NCBI RefSeq assembly: GCF_021018895.1 | Contig: NC_079386.1 | Span: 15,155,552 to 15,219,551, forward strand | Reading direction: 5' to 3' | Length of the DNA stretch: 64,000 nucleotides | Source: Seriola aureovittata | Lineage: Eukaryota > Chordata > Actinopteri > Carangiformes > Carangidae | Part shown: one piece after another, positions 1 through 11,800 of the stretch | Layout: every line of letters begins with the position of its first letter | Numbering within the stretch: position 1 is the stretch's first letter | Made by a program: the position numbers and the translations under genes | The notes under the pieces: generated by a model | The model's database searches: none | Told to the model about the DNA's origin: nothing | What the model saw: the letters and a program-made list of their open reading frames with translations, nothing else

Positions 1-832
1 ACACTTTTTATGCCATACTATACTATGTTGTTCTTTGCCTCACTATAATATGTCGTTTTTTTGACTTTTTTGCCATACTATACTATGTTGTTTTTTGACA
101 TTTTTGGGTCTTACTATACTATGTCGTTTTTTCACTTTTTATGCCATTCTATACTATATTGTGCTATGCCTCATTGTATTATGTCGTTATTTTCACCTTT
201 TAGCCATACTATACTATGTCGTTTTTTGGCATTTTTGGGTCTTACTATACCATGCCATTTTGACACTTTTTATGCCATACTATACTATGTTGTTCTTTGC
301 CTCACTATATAATGTCGTTTTTTTGACTTTTTTGCCATACTATACTATGTCGTTTTTTGACATTTTTGGGTCTTACTATACTATGTCGTTTTTTCACTTT
401 TTATGCCATTCTATACTATATTGTGCTATGCCTCATTGTATTATGTCGTTATTTTCACCTTTTAGCCATACTTTTCTATGTCGTTTCTTTGACTTTTTTG
501 CCATACTATACTATGTCGTTTTTTGACATTTCTGGGTCTTACTATACTATGTCGTTTTTTCACTTTTTATGCCATTCTATACTATATTGTGCTATGTCTC
601 ATTGTATTATGTCGTTATTTTCACCTTTTAGCCATACTTTTGTAAGTCGTTTTTTTTACTTTTTTGCCATACTATGTTGTTTTTTCACTTTTTAGCCATA
701 CTTTACTATGTTGTTCTTTGCCTCACTATAGTATGTCACTATTTTCACTTTTTAGCCATACTATATTATGTCGTTTTTTGATTTTCTTATGCTATACTAT
801 ACTATGTTATGTTTTGATGTTTTTAGCCCATA
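1..832. repeat. Satellite array, about 33-bp monomer, about 131-bp higher-order unit
   Basis: A T-rich repeat built on (C/T)CATACTATACTATGTCG followed by a T run. The marker GGGTCTTACTATAC recurs at 106, 237, 368 and 534, so spacing is 131, 131 and 166 bases; the last equals one extra monomer plus the unit. The array runs off the left edge and decays after about 780. Long open frames across it are artefacts of the repeat. Confidence 0.9.
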
Positions 833-1312
833 TGTCGGGGGTGTACTTCCAAGCTGTCATCTGTGTCCCCACCGTCTGCATCATCACCTGTCCACCGCTC
901 CAGACAAGCCTGGCCATTCTGCTCTCAAAACTCGCCATTCTAAGCCACACTTCACCCTGGACATGGAGATCCAACCCGCCGGTTCGCACCACGGACTATC
1001 ATCTCCCATTCATATGGATAACTTTACCTGCTGTACAGTACCTTGTGGGAATTTCTCCTTACCGCCCTCTTCAAACAGCTGCTTTGTCACTTAATTCTCT
1101 GAAATCTTGTCATTGACCATGTTAAAAATATGACTGTGTTATCATTCTTGGACATTTTAACAATTGTGTATGTTGGTAAAACAATATTTTAGCTGGGGAC
1201 TTTTTAAATCTTTTACAATCTTTTAACTTTATATAGGCGATGCGGTGTCTTCCCTGGCTCCTATCCACTGCAGCTTGTCCCAGGGTTAAACCTTAGGTCC
1301 CATCCTATTTAA
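833..1312. other. Unassigned sequence between satellite and LINE
   Basis: About 480 bases of mixed composition. A GC-richer block at 840-1090 gives two overlapping frames but no recognisable domain. It may be more of the decayed LINE that follows. Confidence 0.4.
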
Positions 1313-1640
1313 AAAGCATTGTCCGATCATGTTTTTATCAGTTGCGGAATATTGCCAAAATCGAATCATTTCCGTCATTCACTGATCTGGAGAAGGTTAT
1401 TCATGCATTCATCTCATCACATCTTGACTATTGCAACTCCCTATATACACACACATCTCTCCTAAAAATCTCTTTATTCCCTTCAACTCATACAAAATGC
1501 TGCAGCTCGACTCTGAACTGGTTCCCAATAATTTGATCGTATTACACCAATTTTATCCTCCTTATAATGGCTACCTGGGTCTTTTAGGATCTATTTTAAA
1601 ACACTTCCGATCACTTTTAAGGCTTCATATGTAGATTTAA
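1313..1640 (+). pseudogene. Decayed LINE reverse transcriptase fragment (L2/Rex1-like)
   Basis: One frame reads LRNIAKIESFPSFTDLEKVI then HAFISSHLDYCNSLY, the signature of the C-terminal part of L2/CR1-type reverse transcriptases. From 1478 a different frame gives SLQLIQNAAARL, the next motif of the same proteins, and later fragments resemble RI.FK.L..TFKA. At least one frameshift separates them, so the copy is dead. Confidence 0.8.
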
Positions 1641-1777
1641 CACATACATATATATTATATTTGAGTATAGGCATTTCTCAGTGTAAATTCATATCTTACG
1701 TGTTAATAAACCATTTGGTTGGCAGCATGAAAAAGTCAATCTCTTTGTGGGGTGGCGGGGTTGTTGCATCCCTACAA

Positions 1778-2237
1778 ATCTCTTTCTCAGATTAAATCGA
1801 AGGCAACTGGACTTGTATTTGTCTGTGGAAGACGTTTCGCCTCTTATCCAAGCGGCTTCATCAGTTCTTATGTATTGGTCTCTCTAGTCCGCACTAGTCT
1901 GACCAAGAAAGTGGAGTAGGACCCAGGTATTTAACCTCTTGTGGGTGGGTCCACCAAAGTACCTGTGAAAGTACTGGTTTCACCTGACCATTGTTGTGGT
2001 CTCATGTGGACGACCGTCGTTAGGGTCAGGTGACCCTGTTGTTATCCCGTGTGAACGACAGTCGTTAGGGTCAGGTGAGCCCCTGGTGGATGACGATCGT
2101 TGAGAGTCGTCTGAGGTTATGTTGTTGTTATGTTGTCCCTAACGACTGTCGTGATGAAGCCGCTTGGATAAGAGGCGAAACGTCTTCCACAGACAAATAC
2201 AAGTCCAGTAGCCTTCGATTTAATCTGAGAAAGAGAT
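1778..2237. mobile_element. Palindromic MITE with 86-bp inverted arms
   Basis: Arms at 1778-1863 and 2152-2237 are inverted copies with a single mismatch. They contain GAAGACGTTTCGCCTCTTAT, a string I associate with abundant fish repeats. The core (1864-2151) has about three diverged copies of a unit with CGTCGTTAGGGTCAGGTGA. ATCCCTACAAAT lies at both 1768-1779 and 2275-2286 and could be a target duplication of a larger element. No transposase frame. Confidence 0.8.
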
Positions 2238-2904
2238 AACTATGACCTGGACGAATGAAAACTTACACAGACAGATCCCTACAAATGTTGAGACCAATCC
2301 TACGCCCTTGGCCTAATCAAATTCTGCGTAGGGCCCCATAAAGGCTTGGGCCAGCTCTGCCAGAATGCATCTCACACCAACCGGCAGCAACAGCTAAGAC
2401 TGGCCAGGATTTTAAAACAGGCTAAAAGTGGTTGTACATTTAATTCATGGGACTGTTAATACGTCACTTTATTTAAAGTTTGAATATGTTTCAGGAAAGA
2501 ACGTAACCATGTACATTTCTAGTGTGGGGTCAAGTTTATCAACGCCTCCTTGTAAATCTGCTGCTGCGTTTTCTGAGATTTGGGGAGAGTCATTTAGCCA
2601 AGACTACAAAAATCTGCAGAAAAAAAAAAACTCTGAGTGAGATTGAAGAGGCAACCTTCGAGTGTGGCTATTCAAAAACCACTTTAAACACTTTCACCAT
2701 TAGATGCAGTCAGACGACACATGGTGCAACCAAGTTCATTTGAAGCATACTGAGGCCTTTACATACAGTATTCTCTCCATGCACAAGGTAAACAAAAAGT
2801 GATGAGCAACAAAAAGCAAAATATCAGTACTTGAAATTGACTTAACAACACAGACAGAGTTAAATGTATCCTGAGGTTTTTAAGTATGAACACATGACAC
2901 CAGC
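2238..2904. other. No recognised feature
   Basis: About 670 bases between the MITE and the putative 3' end of the kinase gene. Short open frames are present but show no domain, splice pattern or codon signal. Confidence 0.4.
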
Positions 2905-2939
2905 TTCACACTTCAATAATTCATTTAATCTCCAAAGGG
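2905..2939 (-). terminator. Candidate poly(A) signal
   Basis: On the minus strand ATTAAA (2934-2939) is followed within about 20 nt by a GU-rich stretch (GTGTGAAGCTGGTGTC), the usual layout of a cleavage site. Other candidates: two overlapping AATAAA at 5001-5014 (no GU-rich element after them) and one at 2468-2473. Confidence 0.3.
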
Positions 2940-4854
2940 TTGCGCTGACTTTGTCTTTGTTACACACTGCACACGATAACACAATAAAACACCTCGCAAC
3001 GTACAAGGTCGTGCAACATCTAGTCTGGCTTCCAGCATTGCGCACACAGTCTCGATATATAGGCTGTTCAGATCGGGGGGGTGCATTCACTAATGTTGAC
3101 TTATGGAAAACTGTTGCACAAACATGGTAGAGTGTTTGGAATCATTTCTCAGCTGTCAATTTTCTTCTCAGCTTCTCAACTCAGCTGAAACTCCTTGGAA
3201 GAGTTTCAGTCCATTCTTGCTGCTTGAAAAAAAAAAATTACACAAACAAAAAAAGTGACATAAACCAAACCAAACAAACTATGAAATCATTGGTTAAAAG
3301 ACCATTAAACATAGGCAACTAGTTTTTCATCCCAAAATGGCTTCCACAAAGGTGTGTTCCCCAAAACACCTTTGTGTTCATTTACAGCACAACGAACACT
3401 AATCAGATCAAAAGTAATACACAAAAATTTCACCCAAATATTGAATAAACACAGGCTGTACATGACATCTTTTCTGTGTAAATGATTCGTTAATAGTCTG
3501 TAATAACACTGGAGAATTTCTAGAACTTTGGCTTAAGGTTAGAATATCTTTAACATTGGTAAATTTTTTTTAAGAAAACTATTTCAATACCAATTGGTGT
3601 AACATTGGAAAGACATTTCAAAGACAGTGCTGTGGCAGTGGAATGACACATTAATCACATATAAGAACATCGGTGTTAAATGGGAGGTCTCAAGCTGCTG
3701 TGAGAGTAATTGTACAACCACTGATGTAATAAACATTTGTGTATACATCTCAATATATTTATCATTCTTTTATGTTTGGTTAGATATATTACATTTTATC
3801 AACACACTTTTGTCCGTATACATTTCTCATAAATAAAATATTGTGTCATTAAATCAATTTAAAAAAACAAATCACTCTTAACCACTCGAACTCTTAAACA
3901 CACGCACACATACACAAAAATGTCTTTTTTTCCCCCCATTAAGTTTGCTTCTTCGTAAAGTGCAAGGCAAGATACAGTAAACTTTGAAATGTACGACATA
4001 CAACAACTTTCGCAACTGAAGCGCAAATTAGCTCACGCATTCTCACACCCTTACACACACACACACACATTTCTCATAACCCACTGAACTCAGTACAAAC
4101 TTGGCACGACACTACTAAAGCCTCTAAGGTGTAGAGCGTATAGCTGGCACACTATGGATACAGTAACACAATCCTACCAGATCTGAACATCTACAACGCC
4201 TCACAGTAACTCCGCCCTATCAAGAGTTAGCTCGGGTTAGTTCCATAAACGTGTAAATAACTGAGAAAATTAAGAACCAACCCTTTCAGTGAATGGGAAG
4301 AAGCACAGAAATGATCCTTTACATGTTTACAGCCTCACTCTTGGTTGTAATGTTCAATTTAAAGCTCCAAATAACTTTGTCCATCTTGACCAGAACTAGG
4401 TCAAAGTGTATTTGTGATGATGTTGATATGTTAGTGTTGGAGTTGCTCATGAAAAATCAACTTTAGGCAAGTTGTGTATAAAACAAAATACTTCTCTGTG
4501 GTTCTTCATAGTTCATACCGACCGTTAGATGATGGAACGAACTCCACCATTAGCACTCCGCACAGCTTACAAACATTTGTAGCTTCTATCTGACTCAAGT
4601 CTAGACTTGACTGGTAAACAATACTTCATTACATCTTAACAATTAAAACTTTTAAAATAATGCTGACAATAATCCACATTTTTGCTGTGTTAGCGCTAGA
4701 TAGAAGTATCTATAATTCATCTCTGTCCGTTCAGTACAAAGTTAGCTTCGTGACCTGTTTAGTTTAGCTTATGACAAAGCACTGAAAGCAAAGGAATCAG
4801 CTAGCCTATCTTCATCAAAAGTACCTTCCAATAAAACATTTTTCTTTTTTTACC

Positions 4855-4910
<56 letters not shown>

Positions 4911-7020
4911 TTTATCACCTGTAGTAAAAGAAAATCCAAAAACCAATTTGAAAACGTTTCCCAATTATTTCAGTTTTTTTCTGTTTGTTTGTTTGTTTGT
5001 TTTATTTTTTTATTTGTTGCTAAGCTAATCGCATCTCAGAGCTTCCTCTTTCTACCTCTCTACTGAGTGCACAAAGATGAAAAAGATATCTTCTTGTCCA
5101 TCTTGACGTAATACAGCAAAAAGTGAATTTCCCCAAATACTGGTGTATTCCATAAAGGATCATTACTGTAAAACCTGGGTAGAAATTGTCTCTAGAACTC
5201 GTAAACGTCAGTATTTTAGCCGTGTCAAAACAGTGGCACATTCTCGTACTTGTCTTAGCCGTAGCTAGGGCAATTAAGATTCAGATATATGAAGTAGTTG
5301 AGTTTGTTGTAATCTGCTTGGAGAACTGTGTGGGAAGAAACGGTGTAAATCAAAACACTCTCGTGAAGTTTAAACGTTTCAGTTACATGTTTCTCCAGTG
5401 GTCTGTTGCAGTTAAACCCCAACAACCTGGACCGAGAAGCAGGTTAAAACAAACTAAAAATAAATACTCACAAATGCCACCGGCTGGAACAAACGAGCTA
5501 AAATTCACTGTTATGAGGCAACTTCAGTCCGCACTGTGAGGCGAAGGAAGGCTAAGTATGCATGCAGGGACACACAGAACAGCGTTAATTGGCTTCAATT
5601 ATATGCACAGTGGCCGAGGAGTTTCTCAAAGGGGGAAGCAGCAAAGCCAGAACAGCTTCACAGATTACCATTGGGAAAATAAGATATACAAAAAAATAGA
5701 TATATATATTTGTAATAACAGTAATGATAATAATAGCTTTTAACCACAGACAAGGCAAAAATCAAATGTCCACTGACTCTTATTCTTATATTACATATAC
5801 AATCAAAAGTATGGCAAAGTAGGAGTAATACGCTGAGTAGCTGTAATGTTTTGTCAATGTTTCCTTGATGCTTCCTCCTTCTGTAAACACCCTCACCACA
5901 CATTGCCAAAAATACCTTAACTTATTGAGTCATTTCATCTAGCGCTGTACCTTGAAATGATCCTCAAAAAAAGAAGTGAAAAAAAAAAAAAGCACAGTCG
6001 GAAAAGATTTTTTGACTCCCACACAAGTCACATTTTAGACCTTGATAACAACTAAGTGATGTACCGTACTTTAAATCCCACAGACGGATCTTTTCATGAG
6101 GCTGAAATCTAGATGAAATGACTCATCATAAAGAACATTATTTTTTGCAGCACGGCTGCATAGCCTTGGACCACATTAGTCACACAACAGCCTATTAAGA
6201 ACCACTTTAGAACCACAACAATAGAACCTTTGTGAAATCATACAGTATATGATTTATCGTTTAACATTATCATTATTCACAGGTTAATACAAGTCCACAC
6301 AAGTACATTCCTCAGTATATTTTTTGCAACATTTAAGATATTCTCCAGTTCAGTAGACATAAGGTTGAGATGTTTCAGTTTGTTCATTTTGTTGATTTGT
6401 TGCCGTTGGAGTTCTCATGGCAGTAGCAACAACAAATAAATACTCTTAGATAGTCTCGAGAAAAATCAAAGTCTAAAGGATAAGTTCAGAAATAAAACAA
6501 TTAAAGTTAGAGAGAAAAAAATTAAACAACCGTAACTTATAATAATAGATATAAAATAAGATGGCCGCACTCGACATGCAAGGAGAGCACCACGTAAACA
6601 CATTTCTTTGTCAAAAAAAAAAAAAAAAAAAGTTTGCGAGGAGAACGCCGTCCTTCCACGTCTCCCTTGTCCTCTGTTTGATTTGCTGCTAGCCACGCCC
6701 ACTTCCTAGCTCAAGCAGGTTAACAGAACCAAAAGCACAACGCCGATGGTAAAGCGATGCGATGCAAAGCCAAGCCCCTTCAGAAAAAACTAGATAAAAA
6801 CAAGAAAAAAAATTCCTCCCTGTTTGCGAAAAAAAGAGAACAAAGAAGTAAAACAGGGAGGAAATGGCATAAAAGTTGGGAAGATGGTTTTCCTTTTCTT
6901 CCTCACATCTCTGTCAAGCCACTGGGCATCATGGTTAGAGGGGAGGAGAACAGGTGGGGTGTTCCTCACCCCTGGTTTGCAGGGTAATCGGGGTGGTAAT
7001 AAAGCACCTCATGCATGACT
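2915..7020 (-). other. Putative 3' untranslated region
   Basis: About 4.1 kb downstream of the last stop has no supported exon on either strand and is A/T-rich. It contains a 48-bp (AT)n tract at 4856-4903, an A18-type run near 6614 and TG/CA-poor sequence. A long last exon fits, but the extent is inference from a candidate poly(A) site near 2.9 kb. Confidence 0.4.
4856..4903. repeat. (AT)24 microsatellite in the putative 3' UTR
   Basis: 48 bases of uninterrupted AT alternation. If transcribed it could fold on itself into a long AU hairpin. Confidence 0.98.
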
Positions 7021-7073
7021 TCAATTGCCCGAGCAATCTGCATCACTGGCCCCACCTTTGATCTCCCAAGTTC
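6966..7073 (-). CDS. Alternative C-terminal frame of exon 29 (35 residues)
   Basis: Read from the same acceptor in phase 0, exon 29 is open for 35 codons: [20 protein letters not shown] then HEVLYYHPDYPANQG and TGA. Exon 27 ends in phase 0, so skipping exon 28 would produce exactly this product (about 1,058 residues). LG.SKVG....I...I resembles the last helix of the delta/eta SAM domain (LG.TKVG....I...I). Whether it is used is inference. Confidence 0.4.
   Translation of the reverse strand, partial: ELGRSKVGPVMQIARAIEVMHEVLYYHPDYPANQG
7021..7073 (-). CDS. dgkk: Exon 29: last coding exon, splice-predicted frame
   Basis: A strong acceptor (pyrimidine-rich run ending TCCTGCAG) starts the last exon. 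In the phase set by exon 28 it adds [17 protein letters not shown] and stops at TGA (7021-7023). No SAM domain and no obvious PDZ-binding end. The tail does not match a sequence I recognise, so the exon is well supported but this frame is less so. Confidence 0.65.
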
Positions 7074-8785
7074 CTGCAGGACAGAGAGAAAAATGAAATA
7101 AAAATGTCAGCCTGTGTTCCTTTCTTAACAACGATAAATAGATAAATATTACCAATATACCAAAAAAAGATGCCAAAGTCTCTCCAAAATGAATAGATTA
7201 ACAACAAGATGGCTGTCTACTTCCTTTTTTAGAGTAGGTGCACTTTCAGAGATCGTCGAGATCATTACTTCCTGTTTTAGATTATAGTGTCAAACACAGT
7301 GAGTTTGTAACTGACAACACAAATAATCAAAAATGGATTAGGCTCTATGTAGCTGTTAATAACTGCCTGGATCGGGCCAAATCCCGATCCTGCTGTAGTT
7401 ACGGCTGAACTTGCAGGGTTGCACAACACACTGAGTAGTTTCTGACAGCTGACATGATTACAATACATGATCACTAGGTCATGCTCTAAACAGCCAATAT
7501 CAATCACTATGATCCCGATCCAGCAAATTGGATCAGTTCATTCCTACAATTGGAAAATAGTTTCCCTTTCTGGACAAAGAGAACTAATATGGTTCTGTTT
7601 GTACCATTCCTACACTGACAAACATACTGTGGCTTTGAAGCATGATTGCATATCCAATGCTGTCCTGATCTTTTACCTGAGAGAGAGCTGTTGGACTTCT
7701 GCTTGTGGAGCTTCTCTCTTTCCTTCTTCACCTTGGGTATGATCTTCAGCTTCATACTGCTGCTGCTCTTACTGCTGCCTCTCACCGAGTCCTACGAAAG
7801 GTGCAGAGATTGTGGAAATTGAGTCATCAGTTAGGACATAGCAGCAGAGGTGACACTGGCAGTGTGTTGGTTGTTGGATAGACTGTGATAATACAGTGGA
7901 TTCTCTCTCAAACACATACACAAACAGAGACATGCAGTTTGTCTCCCCACCTCTTCAGAGCACTGCATGAGCGGACAAATCCAGTGGATGTCGTCCAGCT
8001 TGTGGAGCTCGGCACTGAGGCTGTTCAGAGTCGACCGCAGCTCCTCTTCCTGTGGAGAATCCGACTGAGGAGGAGGAGGAGGAGGAGGAGGAAGGGTTTT
8101 GGTTTGATAATGTCCAAAGTTCTTGAAAGGTTTATAAGCATAAATAGATAAACAATTGAGAAATATTTTTGAGAAGATCTTCCAGCTGTAAATTTGAAAA
8201 TGCAAAATGCTAACATCTGCTATGATTTTTTTACCCAATCTGATGATAATGTACATTTTGACACCCTGCGTATAATATGCAAGCTGAAAGATTTGTAAAC
8301 AGAGAACATCTTTTCATTATCTGTCAACAGTCGTATTGCAAATTCTTTCAAACTAAAGGTAATTTGCATATTATGCTAATGCACCCTGTGTCTAATCATT
8401 TAATCTTGTCTCTCTCATGTCAAGTTTAGGGAAGCAAAATGACATCCAGTGTTGAAGAGGCACAGAAGATAAAAGCAGTAAACGTTTAGCCCAATTACTA
8501 AAGTCTGAAAAGAGTAAAGAAGATGAAAAAGAAGAGCGCATAACAGCAGATAAGAGCAGCAGGAAAGTATGTGATGGTTTGCAGTAATGTTGCCATTATA
8601 TTTGCTCTTCTGCACAAAGTGCCAATGTTAAAAAATGTAAATTTCTCTACTGGGTAAACAAAGCTATAGCAAACAAAAACTAACCAAAGACAATAGACAA
8701 CAGAAACTGAAATGTGAGACTTCAAGGCTTGAATGGCTTCAGCAAAGATGGAGAGATGGGGAGAGAGAGAGAGAGACAGAGAGAC

Positions 8786-8843
<58 letters not shown>

Positions 8844-11800
8844 TAGACAATGGAAACAAAGGAAACAACTGAGAGAAGACGTGGATGAAATTGCAGAGCT
8901 GTACCAGTAGTTTTCCATCGAGCAGCATCTTGGTCTCAGCCTGGAGAACTTTGCTGCTGTTGACAATTTCCACTGCTGTGCTGCGACTCAGACACTGGAA
9001 ATGAACAAAATGAGGATTTTTCATCATATAAGTGAAAGTGTCCAAAAACAAAATGTACAATAAATGGCCCAAAGCTAAGGATTCAGATGATGTACCACTT
9101 CATTTATTGCAGTCAGTGTGCAACATATTGCAGCAATGATTTTACAACAACAACACAAACGTTTAGATGTGACAGTTTACAAAAAAAAAAAATATCCAAA
9201 ATTTAGAATATGTCAAAAAAAAAAAATCAAAACAAAACAAAACAAAAAACTTTATGAATATCCGGCCTTTCAATAGACTGGATTCTGCAGTTCAAAGAAA
9301 GATGACTAAATACTGCAACTTAGTGAATTTATTCTCAAACAAAGACAAAGATAACCAAGTCCTGAAATGAATAATCATATACAGACAAGATACATATAAC
9401 CATGAAACTGTGAAATATTTAAATAAACTCTTTTTTTTTAAATGTACCTCATTATTATAAAATGTTTTGTGTCTTTTTCTCTTTTTTCCAAAGTGTTTTT
9501 ATTTCACATCATTTTTTCCTAACGACTGTTTTCGCTGCTTAAGCTACCCAAGCCCTTGTCAAACAAGACAAACAGGAGAGACAGTTATGTGACTCTGCTT
9601 ATTCAGCCCCCAAAACAGGCAGTCCCACAATTGTTTATTTAACACTGACACTTTTTGTAAAGTGGTTGAAAACTGCTGACTGGGAAAAACAGCGTCGTGA
9701 AATTAAAGCAGACTGGGAAAATAAAAATCACCTTGGAAATAAAAAATGACCTGCAGAAAAAAAATCAGTTACATTGAAAAGCAGTAGGATGAAATAACAG
9801 TTAATAATAGTTAGCGATTTCATTGTTATATTATATATTTCTTCTTTACATTTAATTTTGAACACTGTTGAGCCTCCATAGCGTCAGACAGGAGAGTCTG
9901 CTCTGTCCTTGAGGTGATGTCACCGATGCATTTCAGATTAACAGGCCACAAAATGAACTGCCTGTAAAAACTGACAAGCGTACTGCTGAAAATCTGCATT
10001 CTCCATTTCCTCAGTCAAATCAGCCCATTTGTCTGTCCCGTCTGTCCCCCTTTCCTCCTCAGTGTCTTACCTCAGGGCTGGACAGTTTGGCCTCAGTGAG
10101 CACCAGGGCGGTGGCGTTGACGGCGTGAGCCAACTCCTGCTCCACCAGCTTGTGGGTCTTGGCTGCCTCGCGAATCCTGGGGAGGATGAGGGAGGAAATC
10201 ATAGACTTGAAAGCACTATAATTATTATTTCAACAAGCTGAAAGGGCATAATTATGGAGATTATTCCAACTAGTTATCTCTGCCTATTGATGGGACAAAA
10301 GCCCGATTCCTTTCTCCGTCTACGGTACCTCCTGCTGGTTCAGTAGATGTAGATGTTTGGATTTCAACTCCAAAATTATTCAAAATTGTGACAAAACTTC
10401 ACAACTGCAACAGCTTTATTATAAAAACAGGGATGTAATGTCAACTAATAAAGTCAATTTGAAGAAATTCTGAAAAACCTAAACTTTAGGTGAGAAAGTT
10501 TAAGGTGAGAAAATAAATCCATCTCATATCATTTATGTAACATCGCCAAACATCTCCACATCGAGTCTTTTTATGAAATATCAAAGGGTGGAAATTACAC
10601 CACGCATACTTTTTATTGTGCTCTCAAATTCCCCACATCAAATCTCTTTCCATTTACTTTCCCCGACCACAAGAAAACCCCCTTTATGATTATTCTTCAA
10701 CTTCTGAGATAAGTTTACACATGTAATTAAAATACTTATCATCCTGAAAGGGGAATTTAGTTTTGCAGACATGATTGAAAAGATCATAATAAAAGCAGAC
10801 AAGCTGAGACGAGCTGAGAAGACTTCAGAGGGACACAAACGGTTTGGAAGTGTTCAAAAAGAGAAATAAAATGACTCATCGGTGCAGCAGTGAAAAACTT
10901 TGCAAATAAGCGAGCTGATTGCAGTGGGATAAAATAATCCCAAAATGTGGAGCAAAATTCCCTTTTGACATCTTCAGATGCTGATCATCAAAGGGGAAGT
11001 TTGCTTTAATACACTGCGTGTGTACAACTGTAATAGTAGAAGTGAGTTACTGTAAATCCTCATATCAAGCATTTGAAATAGATTTTAATGAGAGAGAGGC
11101 CTTTATGCAAAATAACTTCCTGGTTGCTGTAACAAAACAACTAAATGATCCTTTGTCTCTCTTTAGTCTAATTCTTTCTTTATGCCAATTTTAATGGATT
11201 TTATATACTGTATAATTTTACAATATTTCAGTAAAACATCTCCCTTTTTTCTAATCTCTTCCTGTTTTAATGTGTTTGAAATATATTGACAGTAACAACA
11301 GAGTGATGTCATATCTAAACTCAGCTGGATTTAGCTTCTCTTTTTTAAATAAAATACTATTCTCATTCAGTAATTACACTCCAACCACATCTGCTTTGTC
11401 ATTCCTTTCATTGTGTGTTAAGCTACCGTCAACAGAAGAGCATTCCAGCACATAATCCCTCCCTTTTCTGGTAGGCTTTTATTTTGAAACATGTAGAGGG
11501 AGTATCGAGTTTCACCAACAGCTTAACATCAAATGAAAGTTTTTACGATATATTAAATATATGGTAGATATACAGTTGCATGCAAAAGTTTGGGCACAGT
11601 TAGGATTGCCTCTTTGAACAAGACTTCAAACTTCACCGTGTCCAGCTTCTTACTTGTTGATGAGGGAGTCGGCCACCATGCCCAGCTGCTGAACCTGAGC
11701 GCACTCCTCCTCAGTCAGGTACTCCATGGACTGCTGGGAGTTTAGGCGGGGCCTGGTGGCACGGTAGCTGTCGATCTTCCTCTTGTCCTCCCACGACTTC

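Noticed and set aside
61..1116. Long overlapping open frames rich in Phe, Leu, Cys and Tyr
   Set aside because: They are translations of the T-rich satellite; the same peptide recurs at the repeat period and no domain or start context supports a gene.
2860..3130. Opposed 76- and 88-codon frames at the right end of the unassigned region
   Set aside because: No similarity or splice structure; the segment fits the 3' end of a long untranslated region better.
7074..7676. Hidden SAM-domain exon between exons 28 and 29
   Set aside because: No minus-strand frame carries the conserved SAM tryptophan or HDIRG motif, and there is no suitable acceptor-donor pair.
7831..8256. 141-codon minus-strand frame spanning exon 27
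   Set aside because: It reads through both splice sites of exon 27; only the 38 codons between acceptor and donor are conserved.
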